Of a stretch of DNA of 31,947 nt, positions 7,717 through 17,027 are shown one piece after another; within the stretch, counting starts at the first letter, position 1; each line of letters opens with the position of its first letter. Position numbers and translations under genes: made by a program. The DNA comes from JAFDZV01 sp966128725. Lineage in GTDB: Bacteria; Bacteroidota; Ignavibacteria; OLB7. The stretch spans positions 1 through 31,947 of the forward strand of contig CBHYLN010000054.1 of NCBI GenBank assembly GCA_966128725.1, written 5' to 3'. The notes beneath the pieces are model-generated. The model had not been told where the DNA came from. It saw nothing but the letters and a program-made list of their open reading frames with translations, and ran no database searches.

Positions 7717-10700
7717 TCAGCGAAGGATCACAATCGGAACCGAGACCGCTATACCGTTGGCCACAAGCGTGGCCACGTACATGCCCGAGGCCGGCACCAC
7801 CCCGTTGATGGGCACGTGATACGTTCCTCGCGCGGCCTGCGCGTTGAACAGAGTTGCCACCAGCGCGCCGTTCGAGTTGCTCAGCGTGATGGTTGCCCGG
7901 GCATCGTGCTCAAGGTGCATCAACAGCGTTCCGTTCGCCGGCAACGGCACCGAGGCCGGCGCCAGATATGGCCCGGTGCTCTGCACGTACCGTCGGGGTA
8001 ACGCGCAATACTCCGCTACCAGCAAGCCCGGCCGTGTTATCAGTCTGGCATTGCCGTTGGCGAACGAGCCGATCGCCAGATGCAGCGGTGTCCGGTTGCC
8101 GGTCCCGAGCAGCACATCGGCGTCGAGCACGGCAACAAGGCTGGATCCGGTTATCTCACCGCCAGCGTTGGCGGCCGATATCCGGGCGGCCCCACCGGCC
8201 GCCAGAACCGTGGGCGACATATTCGCCAGCATCCCGGGGTTTGCCAGCGTGTCGCCAAAACGCATCAGCCTTCCGTCGCCGCTGATTTCGATTGTCAGTT
8301 CGCGTGCGTCTGACTCGTTCATCAGCCGGGCCACGTCGGCCGGGGCAAGCGGCGACGCATCCAGATGGATGCCAACCGATGCATGCTGCCCAACCACCGC
8401 GTGCACCGTATCGGCCCACAGAGTGCCGCAGATGATGCCGGTTGTTGTGATGCGCACGGCGGTGTCGGGGGCGGTGAACCACACGCCGTCGCTCGTGAAA
8501 TGCAGTGCTGTTTCGATCGGGCCAAGCGACTGTGGGTCCATCGTGATGCGGATTGCCCGGGCGCTGTCCGGCGCGATTGTAGTGGGCAATCCGGCGGCGG
8601 CAATCATGGCGCGGCCCGTACGCTGCTCAACAACCAGGCCGTCAACCTGCAACGGCGCGTTACCCGGATTGCGGAGCACAATCACGGTATCCAGCGGCTG
8701 TCCGGCGCAAATCCGTCCTGCCTGCAGAGACCGTTGCGGTGCGTCGATGATCGGCATCACACCGCGGCCGGAAAGCTCAACCGGCGCCAACGGTTCGCAC
8801 AACGCGTTGGGCGGCGAGGCCACTACCAGCAATGCGCGCCGGGTATCCAGGCCCGTGGGCGCGAACACCACATCAACTTCCAACGTGGAGCCGGCCGGAA
8901 CGTACGCCGGCAGGCGTTCGCCGTTTGGCAACGAGTAGCTGAACTCCGCCGCGTTAGCGCCGGCCACGCGTATGTCGCTGACGGTTGTCCCGGCGCTTCC
9001 CGTGGATGTGATGCTGATGCGTTTGGCTGCGCCAGGCCTGCCCGGCCGCGCTTCGCCGAAATCCACAAGCGAGGGGGCGTCGAGCTGGCGAGATGCCACC
9101 ACAACACGCACGGCAAGCGTTGTGTCGCCGGCCTGCGCCGCCCGCACGGTAACGCGTGCGTTGTAGGTGCCGGGCACAGCAAATCGGCCGCTGAGAACAA
9201 TGCGCCGGCTGCTGGATGGCGGGATCACAAAGCCGCCCGTATCCACCGCGAACGCATTGTTGTCGCACGCGACTCCGGTCACGGCCACGTCGCATGCTGT
9301 TGGATTGTCGATCGGTATTTGCAGCGAAATCAGTCGGCCGGGGCATACGGTGTCCGTTGTGCCGGGCGCGTGTGCCATGTACGCCGGCACGTCGCCGCGA
9401 CCGCGAACCACCAGCGTGTCGGCATACGGCGCGGCGCCGGAGTGAATAATCAGCCGTGCCACCGCGGGCCCGGCCACCGATGGGGCGAACCGTATGGTTG
9501 CGCGCCTGTCGGTTCCGCGCTGTATGCGCAACGGGAATGCCGAGTCGTTGGCCATCGAGAACTGTCCAAGCGGATCGTTCTCGAACAGGTAGTCGCGTTC
9601 GATGCTCAGCTCGCAACCGCCGATGTTGCTGATCGTCCACTCGCGCGCCGTGCTGTTGCCAACACACACCGCGCCCAGATCAAGCGTATCGGTGGTGTTG
9701 GCGAACACGAACTCCGCATCGCGTGCCGTGCCGGTAATCGTGATGGTATCCGAGATTACAACGGTGGTGTCGCGATCGCTGTCGTTCAGGCCGTGCTCCA
9801 CCGCGAACACGGCCAGGCGTACCGTGTGCGTTTCGCCCGTGTTGCCGGCGCTGTACCGAACGCGGAACTCCGCCTGGTTGTTCGCCGGGATCAGCGTTGG
9901 CAGCGGCCCTACAAGCGAGAACCGTGCAACATCGGCCGGCGCGCCAAGCAACACCGCACGCGGCAGCAACGAGTCACATCGCGGCCCGTTCAGCCGTACA
10001 CGGGCGGCCATCGTGTCGGCGCCGCCGGGGCACAGCGGCGCAAAGCGCACGGGGCTGCCCTTCAGTTGTCCAAGCAGACCGGGCACGCTGACGCAGATCG
10101 TGTCGTGCATCAGCGTGTCGCCACCGTTGCCAACCAGGGCAACCGGCACGCTGTAGGCGCGGGCATGCAGTCGCGGCAGCGCGCGCAATGCAAGCGCAGC
10201 AACGCCGGTTTCGTTGCTGCCCAGCATGGCCGGTATCATCGGCGTTTCCAGGCGTCCCCCGCCAAGCCCGGCCGGCAGCGCCGGCGCCACAAGCCGCAGG
10301 TTGTTCAATGGCTGCGCGCCGGTGTTGGTTGCCAGGAACAGCGACTGCAATGAATCCGGCGCGTACGGTTGGTACGATGTGTCGGCGCAATCCAGTTGCA
10401 CCACCGTGCCGAACCCGATGCACGCGCCGCCGCGCCCGGCCCCGGCAAGGGCAATCCGGCCGCCGGCGCCGCCAACGCCAACCTGCAACGAATCCACGAT
10501 GCCGATCTCGGTGGAGGCGCACAACCGTCGTTCGCCGGGGGCCATGTCGGACTGATCCCACAGCAGCAGGATGGCGCTGTCGGTGTAGCCAACATCAAAC
10601 GCACGCCGCTCGCGCCACTGCGCGCGGTCCATCCCGAATGCGCCGGCAACCGTGGTGTTATCCTTCCAATTGCCGAACAGGAAATAGTCCGGCGGCAGCA

Positions 10701-11409
10701 GCCCGGGCGCCCGAAGATTTCCGCGCGCGGTAAGTCCGGGGCGGGTGGGGGCGCCCTCAAGCCCCAGCCAGTACTCCGGCATGCCGGGCGCCTGCCCACG
10801 CATGAACTCCGTCTCAACGGTCCGATAGCCAAACGACGAGATGATCGGTGCCTGGTCGTTGTCGCCGATCTTGGTATCCACCAGCAGCAACACGCCCACC
10901 GCATGGCGGGCGGAGGTGCTGTTGATCACCTCCGCCGACATTCTGATAAAGCCGCCGCTGGGCCGTTCCACCGGTTGCATTGTGAACAGAAACCGAAGTG
11001 TGTCGTCGCCGGGCATTACCCCGTACATCGCCGCGTTGATGCGCGGCGCGCCGGCAACGGTGTCGCGATACAGGCGTGTGATCTGCAGCGGATGTTCCGG
11101 CGGAGCCTCGCGCGTGCCGGGGTTCAGCTCGAACGGCAGCGCGAACAGAACATCATCCACCTTGAAATGAATGTGCGACGTATAGTTCACCGGCTTGTTC
11201 GCCGATCCGTCCTCCTGATACACCAGCATCTTCGGGCTTCCGGTGTATCGGGTCGTGATCGAGAAGTGTCCGTTGGCAAGCAGCGATGCCGAAAGGTGGT
11301 ACGGCGGCAACACATCGTTGATCACCAGATCGCCCTGCGCCCGCAGGCCCGTTGCGGCGGCCACGGCAAGCAACAGCGGAAGAATCGCCCGGATTAGTGT
11401 TGGGGTCAT
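7717..11409 (-). CDS. Giant T9SS cargo with multiple ASH (choice-of-anchor-D) domains
   Basis: This is a 1230-residue exported protein. The ATG at 11409 overlaps the TGA of the upstream OmpA-family gene (ATGA), with AGGAG 8 nt before it, so translation is probably coupled. A signal peptide (MTPTLIRAIL, cleavage after L-R-A-Q) is followed by an N-terminal beta-rich domain of about 330 residues that I do not recognise. At least three Ig-like ASH modules follow (roughly 570-660, 780-870 and 885-980), recognised by the recurring pattern of D-x-G-x-V/A, a W/V-x-I-x-N-x-G step and a closing RFAP/VFAP motif. Next comes a cohesin-like sandwich (about 1005-1140), and then a T9SS type A domain covering roughly the last 80 residues (VPASGMYVATL near the end). 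It is probably surface-displayed as an adhesin or scaffold; no catalytic motif is seen. Confidence 0.9.
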   Translation of the reverse strand: MTPTLIRAILPLLLAVAAATGLRAQGDLVINDVLPPYHLSASLLANGHFSITTRYTGSPKMLVYQEDGSANKPVNYTSHIHFKVDDVLFALPFELNPGTREAPPEHPLQITRLYRDTVAGAPRINAAMYGVMPGDDTLRFLFTMQPVERPSGGFIRMSAEVINSTSARHAVGVLLLVDTKIGDNDQAPIISSFGYRTVETEFMRGQAPGMPEYWLGLEGAPTRPGLTARGNLRAPGLLPPDYFLFGNWKDNTTVAGAFGMDRAQWRERRAFDVGYTDSAILLLWDQSDMAPGERRLCASTEIGIVDSLQVGVGGAGGRIALAGAGRGGACIGFGTVVQLDCADTSYQPYAPDSLQSLFLATNTGAQPLNNLRLVAPALPAGLGGGRLETPMIPAMLGSNETGVAALALRALPRLHARAYSVPVALVGNGGDTLMHDTICVSVPGLLGQLKGSPVRFAPLCPGGADTMAARVRLNGPRCDSLLPRAVLLGAPADVARFSLVGPLPTLIPANNQAEFRVRYSAGNTGETHTVRLAVFAVEHGLNDSDRDTTVVISDTITITGTARDAEFVFANTTDTLDLGAVCVGNSTAREWTISNIGGCELSIERDYLFENDPLGQFSMANDSAFPLRIQRGTDRRATIRFAPSVAGPAVARLIIHSGAAPYADTLVVRGRGDVPAYMAHAPGTTDTVCPGRLISLQIPIDNPTACDVAVTGVACDNNAFAVDTGGFVIPPSSSRRIVLSGRFAVPGTYNARVTVRAAQAGDTTLAVRVVVASRQLDAPSLVDFGEARPGRPGAAKRISITSTGSAGTTVSDIRVAGANAAEFSYSLPNGERLPAYVPAGSTLEVDVVFAPTGLDTRRALLVVASPPNALCEPLAPVELSGRGVMPIIDAPQRSLQAGRICAGQPLDTVIVLRNPGNAPLQVDGLVVEQRTGRAMIAAAGLPTTIAPDSARAIRITMDPQSLGPIETALHFTSDGVWFTAPDTAVRITTTGIICGTLWADTVHAVVGQHASVGIHLDASPLAPADVARLMNESDARELTIEISGDGRLMRFGDTLANPGMLANMSPTVLAAGGAARISAANAGGEITGSSLVAVLDADVLLGTGNRTPLHLAIGSFANGNARLITRPGLLVAEYCALPRRYVQSTGPYLAPASVPLPANGTLLMHLEHDARATITLSNSNGALVATLFNAQAARGTYHVPINGVVPASGMYVATLVANGIAVSVPIVILR

Positions 11410-13484
11410 GGCTGTTGCTCCTGGATCGGTGTGGCGATCTCGATGATCACCGTGCGGTTGTACATACGCCCTTCCGGCAGATCGTTCTCGTAGATCAGGC
11501 GCTCGCCGGCGCCGTGGGTGTCCAGACGGTTGGGCACGATGCGCTGGGTGATCGTGCTGCCCACCGAGGTTGCGCGCGCGGCCGACAGCGCATCGTTATG
11601 GTGCTCGTCGCCAACGCGATCGGTAAGCCCCGTGATCGCCACCGCCGAGTTCGTGCGGATGCGGCTCTGGATGGTTGCCACCACCGGGATGTTGAAATCG
11701 CTGATGCGCGGTGTGTCGAAATCGAAGAAGATCAGATTGTAGCGTTCGATCAACGAGTCGCGAACAACCTCGCCGTTGAAGCGCCGCGAAACAATCTCCC
11801 GACGAATCGGGATGGCGCGTTCGGCGCGCAGCGCCTGGCCGTTGGCGGCAGTGGCCTCCAGCACGGCCGTCATCGCCGTGCCGGTGTTCGCGTGTTCCAG
11901 CGCCGATGGGTCAACCCGCCACAGCATTTCCGCTGGCGGCTCGCCGCTGCCGCTGCGCTCGGAAACGGTTGTACCGTTGGGCGCAACCAGGCGCATCCGC
12001 CATGATGCGATCGCGTCGCCGAACTGAATGCCGGAAAGAACTGCCACCGCGGCGGGGTCGGCGGTGGCGGCCGTGGCGCGCCGTGTGACCGGTGCAAGGA
12101 TGCGTGCGTCGGCCGAACGGATTTCCGCGCGCCGGTTCTCCTCGCGGCCATCGGTGACGTTCCGCACCGATACCGCCTGTGGCAGAACCCGTGCGGCAAC
12201 GGCGATGCGCCCGGGGGCAATCCCCCACGTGTTCACCAGATAGTTCTTCACCTCGGTTGCGCGCGCAACCGACAATGCCTCGTTCGCCTCGGGCGCCGTG
12301 TCGTCCAGCGGTTCACGGCATCCGGTAACGGTTATCGTGGCGTCGGTGTAGGCGCGCATACGGCTGCCGATGATGTTCAGCACATGGTGGTACACGGGCA
12401 ACACCGAGTCCGGCAGCGTTGCCTCGCTGAACTCCGTTGTTGCCGCCGGCGCCAGCATGCGATACCGCTGGGGCAATGAGCTTCCGTTGGGTTCGAAGAA
12501 TACATAGGGGAGAAGGGGGATCACGTCGGTGCCGCGCTCCTCGCGGAGCGTGATCTGCGCGTAGTTCAACCGCGTGCCGTCGGCAAGCTGATTGCGCGCA
12601 TCCAGCGCCAGCACCGGCGTAGGGCGTGGCGGCGCCTGCACAGTGTCGGCCGGCCGCTCACCGCCGAAGGCGTACATAAGCGATGCCCCGGCACGAAGTG
12701 CGCTCACCTTCCAATCGAACGAGGAGAGCACGTTGCCAAGCCCGAAGCCGAAACCAACTTCAGGGGCCAGCGTGAAACGGTCGGTGATGGGAATCTCGTA
12801 ACCCAGCACGGCTGTTGCGGCGATGCGCAGTTCCCGCTGTGTGTTCAGCGTGCCCTGTTCATCGAAGTTCCCGGCAATGATGTTCCGTTCGGTTCCACCG
12901 CCCAGAAACGTGATCCCGTTCGGCGACACAATCCGTTCCTCCTGCTCGTACGCGGCGCGCGTGGCCAGGCCAACCGAGGGGCCGGCCGCGACAAACAAGC
13001 CGCCGGCCGTGATGTTCCATCGCGCAAGCATATCCAGTGTCACGTAATCAAGCGAAGTCTCCAGCGACTGCTGCGTGGTAAGCGGCACGGTGGTCTGGTC
13101 GTCGATCGCCACACGGGCGGTAAACGCCTCGGGCGATGTGAAGTCACCGTTGGCCTTCCAGTACTGCACGCGCCCGGAGATGCCGAATCGATTTCCCAAC
13201 GGCACATCCAGCAGATACCCCGCCGTCCATCCAGGCGTTGTTGCATGGTCGAACACACCGCACTCCAGGATGCCGTCGTACGTAGTAAACGCTCCGTTGT
13301 GGATGTTGAGCGTGCCACCCCCGATAATCCCAGCGCGAAAGCGCGGCGTGGATTCCCGGGCGCCGGCGGCTGGCTCGGCAGGGGGCGTTGTGTTTGCCGG
13401 CTGGGCCGTGCCGGGCAGCGGCGCCATCATGTGCACCGCAAGCAGCGCGGCCGCAAGCATCGTTAATCGCATGGTCATCGTCAT
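11406..13484 (-). CDS. Outer-membrane beta-barrel protein with two OmpA-like domains
   Basis: This is a 692-residue protein. Several ATGs cluster at the front; 13484 is chosen because it directly begins the signal peptide (MTMTMRLTML, cleavage near G-T-A-Q, residue 28). Residues 50-275 look like an outer-membrane beta-barrel, with alternating strands and PEVGFGFGLG. A first OmpA-like domain lies at about 325-457 (NEALSVARAT, then GREENRRAEI), an Ig-like spacer at 480-570, and a second OmpA-like domain at about 580-685 (FFDFDTPRI, GLTDRVG, NDALSAARAT, YNRTVIIEI). The second keeps the peptidoglycan-binding pair Asp622 and Arg637 with the standard 15-residue spacing. The first has Arg408 but Leu393 where Asp is expected. 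It follows the kelch/ASH gene by 82 nt and overlaps the 1230-residue gene by ATGA. Likely role: linking the outer membrane to peptidoglycan for the surface proteins encoded around it. Confidence 0.9.
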   Translation of the reverse strand: MTMTMRLTMLAAALLAVHMMAPLPGTAQPANTTPPAEPAAGARESTPRFRAGIIGGGTLNIHNGAFTTYDGILECGVFDHATTPGWTAGYLLDVPLGNRFGISGRVQYWKANGDFTSPEAFTARVAIDDQTTVPLTTQQSLETSLDYVTLDMLARWNITAGGLFVAAGPSVGLATRAAYEQEERIVSPNGITFLGGGTERNIIAGNFDEQGTLNTQRELRIAATAVLGYEIPITDRFTLAPEVGFGFGLGNVLSSFDWKVSALRAGASLMYAFGGERPADTVQAPPRPTPVLALDARNQLADGTRLNYAQITLREERGTDVIPLLPYVFFEPNGSSLPQRYRMLAPAATTEFSEATLPDSVLPVYHHVLNIIGSRMRAYTDATITVTGCREPLDDTAPEANEALSVARATEVKNYLVNTWGIAPGRIAVAARVLPQAVSVRNVTDGREENRRAEIRSADARILAPVTRRATAATADPAAVAVLSGIQFGDAIASWRMRLVAPNGTTVSERSGSGEPPAEMLWRVDPSALEHANTGTAMTAVLEATAANGQALRAERAIPIRREIVSRRFNGEVVRDSLIERYNLIFFDFDTPRISDFNIPVVATIQSRIRTNSAVAITGLTDRVGDEHHNDALSAARATSVGSTITQRIVPNRLDTHGAGERLIYENDLPEGRMYNRTVIIEIATPIQEQQP

Positions 13485-13566
13485 CAGGTTGCTGGAAATA
13501 GGATCAGGAGTCAAGTGTCGTCGGTTGCCGGTTGCGGCGCGGTTCAATGGCCATTGCCCGCCGTGG

Positions 13567-16500
13567 TTAGTGTGCTATCACCACCGTCTGCCGGGCAATC
13601 ACACGTCCGCCGGCCAATGCCCGCACCACATACGCGCCGGCCGGGATGTCCGCCGCAGCGATCGTGAACGTGCGTGTGCGGTGGTAGCCGTCGTTGAATG
13701 TCATCGTGCGCGCCACGGCGCCCGTTGTGGAAATCAACTCAACGCGAAGCGGATCGGCCGTGGTAGTGGCCAGCGTGATCGCCAGCGTGCCCGTTGCCGG
13801 ATTCGGCGCCACGGCGATCAGCTCGGCGCCGGCGGCGTTCACCAATCCGCCACCGCCGGGGCATGGCGGGGCAACCGCCAGCAGCGTTGCGGCGCGCGTC
13901 ACGCAGAACCCGCCGTCCCCGGCGCCGTTCAGGGCCAGGGCCGCCAGCGGTGCGTTGCCGCGCAGTGCCTCGGCAATCAGACCAAAGGCAATCCCCGGCG
14001 CGGTAAGCGCCTGGCGCCAGCGCAGTTCAATCATGGCCCGCCCGCCGCCAAGCAGGCGCAGGCTCGAGCGAGCCGTATCCAGTTCCGCGCCGCCCGGCAC
14101 CGGCGCGATGCCCAGCGGCCGGAGCAACGTTGGATCGTATTCCAGCAGCAGCGTCGTTGTTTGGATACCGCCGGCCGGCGGTATGCGCAGATCGATGGGC
14201 ACCACGGTTGTATCACCAACGGTAAGCCCGATGCCGCGCGGCTCGAAGAGCACCGCCGGCAATGCCGTGGCGGTGATCGGCACGCTCACATTGCCGCGAC
14301 TGGTGCGCAGTATCAGCAAGCCGGCCAACGTGCCCGCCGCCGTTGGGGCGTAACGTATGCGCAGCGTCCGGTAGTCGTGCGGGCCAAGGCGTGCCGGCGC
14401 GAAGCCCGCCAGCTCCAGCTCGGATGCCGGCGTAATCTCCGCGCCGTCGATGGTCACCGTGTCGAACCCGCCGGGGTTCTCCACTGTCAGCAACGCCGTT
14501 GCCGTGTCGCCGTGGCAGATCGCGCCCAGCGCAACCGTGCCCTGCGATACCGCCAGGTATCGTGCTCGCGTAACGAAGCAGAGCGTGGTGTTGGTGATGG
14601 TGTCGCCGTTGTTGGGGAAGTCCATCGTTAACAGTTCGCGGGCTTCGCGCTTCGGTGTGTGAATCACTTCCACGGTAACAACAGCGCCCGGGGCCAGGTC
14701 CATGGGAAACGCGGTGGGGTTGGCAAGGCGGAACAGGCCGTTCGCGCTGGCATGCAACAGCGGCAAATCCAGATGCACGACCGTGTCGCCGGGATTGGTG
14801 ATTGCGACGAAGCCGGATGTTTCAACGCCCGCGGTGTACTCCACGGTATCGCAATCACCTTGCAACACCGTTGCGATCGCATATCGTCGTAATCCCCGGC
14901 CGATCATCTGAAGTCCGAATGCCCGTGAGCCAACATGCAGTGTGGCAGTGGCCTGCGCCGGGCCCTGCGCTGTTGGTTGGAACTCGGCGCAGATGCGGAG
15001 CGAGTCGCCCGGCGCCAGCATCGATTTGCCGATCGGCCGAAGCAGCCGGAATGCCCCGGCCGGCGTGATCGTGATGGAATCGATGGTGGCCGTATCGGTG
15101 CCGTTGTTGCGCAGCACCTGTTCGCACAACAATGTGCTGGTGCCAACAAGCCGTGCGCCGAAATCCAGCGGCGATACCAGAACCGAAAGCTGTGATGCGA
15201 CCCCGCGACCCCGCAGGAGCACGGTGTCGGTAAGCGGCCCTACGTTGAACAGCAGCATGCCAGTGCGCGGGCCGGGCGCGGCCGGCTGGAAATACAGCCG
15301 CACCGTGCGTTGCCCGCCGGCTGCAAGCGTGAAGTTCGCCGTGTCGCCACGCCAGGAAAACTCCGCGCTTCCGGCGATGCGGAAATCGCGTACACGAACC
15401 GGCAGCAGCCAGGTGTTTTCGATGGTGACCACGACGCTGTCGCTGAGGCCGCCAACCTCCTGATCGCCGAAATCCACGTCGCTGGCTCGGAGCGGTTGAA
15501 ACGCCTCGGTTTCGGCCAGAGCCGTGCCGCCCAATGTTCTGCCGCCCGTGGCGATGGCGATGTTGGCGCCTGAGATGGCCAGCAGGCGTTCGGAACCGGG
15601 CGTTACCAGCGGCGCGAAGGCAAGCCAGGCGCCGTTGGGGCTTGCCGGGTTCGGCAGCCTGAATACTTCCGTCGATGCCAGATCCCCGGCCCTGCCGATG
15701 CCGCCGATTGCCAGATATGCCGTTGCCGTATCCCGCGTGCCGGCGATCAACCCTGCGCTGAATCGTGCGCGGGCTGCCTGCATGCGCGGTGCCGCTCGCC
15801 ATCCCTGTTTTGTGTCGTACCACTCGCATGCGGCCGTTGGTGTTGCTGCCGTATCATAGCCGCCGAACACGCGCGCTATGCCCGCCGGATCGCCAACACC
15901 AACACCGGCCGTGTGATAGGATACAGGAGGATTGGCGACCACATCCCATGCGTTGCCCAGCACAATTTGCGTGGAGCTGCCCTGCGCCACGGCCTCGCCG
16001 CCCGCTGCCAGCACGCGCGGTGTGCCGTTGTCGCCGGTGAAGCGGGCCATGGCGTGTTCGGCCCGTGCGGCGCTCATGGGCGTCATTGCCGTAATGCCGA
16101 GCGTTGCCACATCGATGCGTTCGCTTGCGGCGCTCAGCGTGCCGCTGTGCAAGGCTCCGTTCGTCTGCTCGCGGCCGCCCGTGACAATCACGCTGTTGGC
16201 GCCGTCGAAGCAGGCGCGCAGGTCGCCACGCCCGGCCCGCAGTGTACCGATTGCGCGCCAGCGCCAATTGCTTGCCGCGGCATCATACTCCAGCATCTCA
16301 ACCAATGCCTGCCCCGCGTACGAGCCGGCCGTGCCGCTGTAGCCTCCGATTGCGAACACAACCGTGCCGGCGCCGCGCTGAACGGGAACAAGCGTGTGGT
16401 AGCCGCGAGCGGCCACAAGCTGATTGAGTGTGGGACGGTATGCCCCGGTTGTGGAGGAATAGAGGAAGGAGGCCCGCGATGCGTTGTGCCCGGCGTCGAT

Positions 16501-16722
16501 GCCGCCGGCGACAAGCACGTCGCCGGTGGGTAGCAGCACCGATGCGTGGCCCGCAAGCGCAAGCGGCAGCGGGGTGTGCGGCCGCCATGCCGGAACCGTG
16601 GTCTGCGCCGTTGCCGTGCAACCGGATAGCAGGCCAACAACATATGTCACCGCGAACACGATGCCGCGCACCACGAATCGGCGTACGGATTTACCCCTCA
16701 CGATCACCCCTGCTGCGTCCAT
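13567..16722 (-). CDS. Kelch-like/ASH/cohesin-like surface protein with T9SS sorting domain
   Basis: This is a protein of about 1051 residues. The frame is open back to 17658, but that extension is antisense to two plus-strand genes and is rejected. The start at 16722 has GGAG with 5-nt spacing; ATGs at 16725 and 16737 are alternatives. The signal sequence (RRFVVRGIVFAVTYVV) ends in L-L-S-G-C, a lipobox with Cys35, followed by A-T-A-Q. Residues about 45-350 are kelch-like repeats (HASVLLPTGDVLVAGG, HTLVP, FAIGGYSG) and probably form a propeller. ASH modules (FGDQEVGG, LDFGARLVG, LGAICHGD) follow, then a cohesin-like sandwich (VGDTTVVPIDLRIPPAGG) and a T9SS type A domain (VAPNPATG, IPAGAYVV). 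It is first in the operon with the OmpA-like gene. Probably a surface-displayed binding protein with no visible catalytic site. Confidence 0.88.
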   Translation of the reverse strand: MDAAGVIVRGKSVRRFVVRGIVFAVTYVVGLLSGCTATAQTTVPAWRPHTPLPLALAGHASVLLPTGDVLVAGGIDAGHNASRASFLYSSTTGAYRPTLNQLVAARGYHTLVPVQRGAGTVVFAIGGYSGTAGSYAGQALVEMLEYDAAASNWRWRAIGTLRAGRGDLRACFDGANSVIVTGGREQTNGALHSGTLSAASERIDVATLGITAMTPMSAARAEHAMARFTGDNGTPRVLAAGGEAVAQGSSTQIVLGNAWDVVANPPVSYHTAGVGVGDPAGIARVFGGYDTAATPTAACEWYDTKQGWRAAPRMQAARARFSAGLIAGTRDTATAYLAIGGIGRAGDLASTEVFRLPNPASPNGAWLAFAPLVTPGSERLLAISGANIAIATGGRTLGGTALAETEAFQPLRASDVDFGDQEVGGLSDSVVVTIENTWLLPVRVRDFRIAGSAEFSWRGDTANFTLAAGGQRTVRLYFQPAAPGPRTGMLLFNVGPLTDTVLLRGRGVASQLSVLVSPLDFGARLVGTSTLLCEQVLRNNGTDTATIDSITITPAGAFRLLRPIGKSMLAPGDSLRICAEFQPTAQGPAQATATLHVGSRAFGLQMIGRGLRRYAIATVLQGDCDTVEYTAGVETSGFVAITNPGDTVVHLDLPLLHASANGLFRLANPTAFPMDLAPGAVVTVEVIHTPKREARELLTMDFPNNGDTITNTTLCFVTRARYLAVSQGTVALGAICHGDTATALLTVENPGGFDTVTIDGAEITPASELELAGFAPARLGPHDYRTLRIRYAPTAAGTLAGLLILRTSRGNVSVPITATALPAVLFEPRGIGLTVGDTTVVPIDLRIPPAGGIQTTTLLLEYDPTLLRPLGIAPVPGGAELDTARSSLRLLGGGRAMIELRWRQALTAPGIAFGLIAEALRGNAPLAALALNGAGDGGFCVTRAATLLAVAPPCPGGGGLVNAAGAELIAVAPNPATGTLAITLATTTADPLRVELISTTGAVARTMTFNDGYHRTRTFTIAAADIPAGAYVVRALAGGRVIARQTVVIAH

Positions 16723-17027
16723 CATCACTCCGTTCATCCCTACTGCGTACCAGATCCTCAGGTAGGCGCGCCTACGCCGCTGTTGTTCCCGGGTTGCGTT
16801 GTTGCATCCGGGAGAATCGTATCCGAATTGTAAACGATGCGCCTGCAACGGTCCGCCGCCGCCATGTCCTGCGTGCCGGCCGGCCCGGTGATGGTTCGGT
16901 CGTGGCTCCTTCAGGGCTCCCATGTTTGCGCAATGCATCATGCCCGCCGTGCCGATCTGGATTCGTGGACACGTCTGTGCGTACGGTAGGTGCGGTATGA
17001 GTAATTTCCGCCCAACCAGATCCAGCA
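16723..17027. other. Divergent intergenic region upstream of the envelope operon
   Basis: These 305 nt lie between the start of the kelch/ASH gene (minus) and a small plus-strand gene. The notable element is a perfect 14-bp palindrome at 16762-16775, listed separately. A weaker 6-bp inverted repeat (TCCCGG at 16787-16792, CCGGGA at 16808-16813) follows. No coding potential or RNA gene was seen. Confidence 0.55.
16762..16775. promoter_or_regulatory. 14-bp palindrome upstream of the envelope operon
   Basis: GTAGGCGCGCCTAC is a perfect palindrome 40 bp upstream of the chosen start of the kelch/ASH gene, 25 bp from the earliest alternative ATG. Position and symmetry fit an operator or a 5'-leader hairpin for the four-gene minus-strand operon. 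Function is inferred from position only. Confidence 0.4.

Noticed and set aside
8365..10353. 662-codon plus-strand open frame opposite the ASH giant
   Set aside because: Antisense shadow caused by codon-position GC bias; no domain, and the ASH pattern on the minus strand is decisive.
16786..16813. TCCCGG / CCGGGA inverted repeat as a promoter-region hairpin
   Set aside because: Only 6 bp with a 15-nt loop; expected by chance in DNA this rich in GC.
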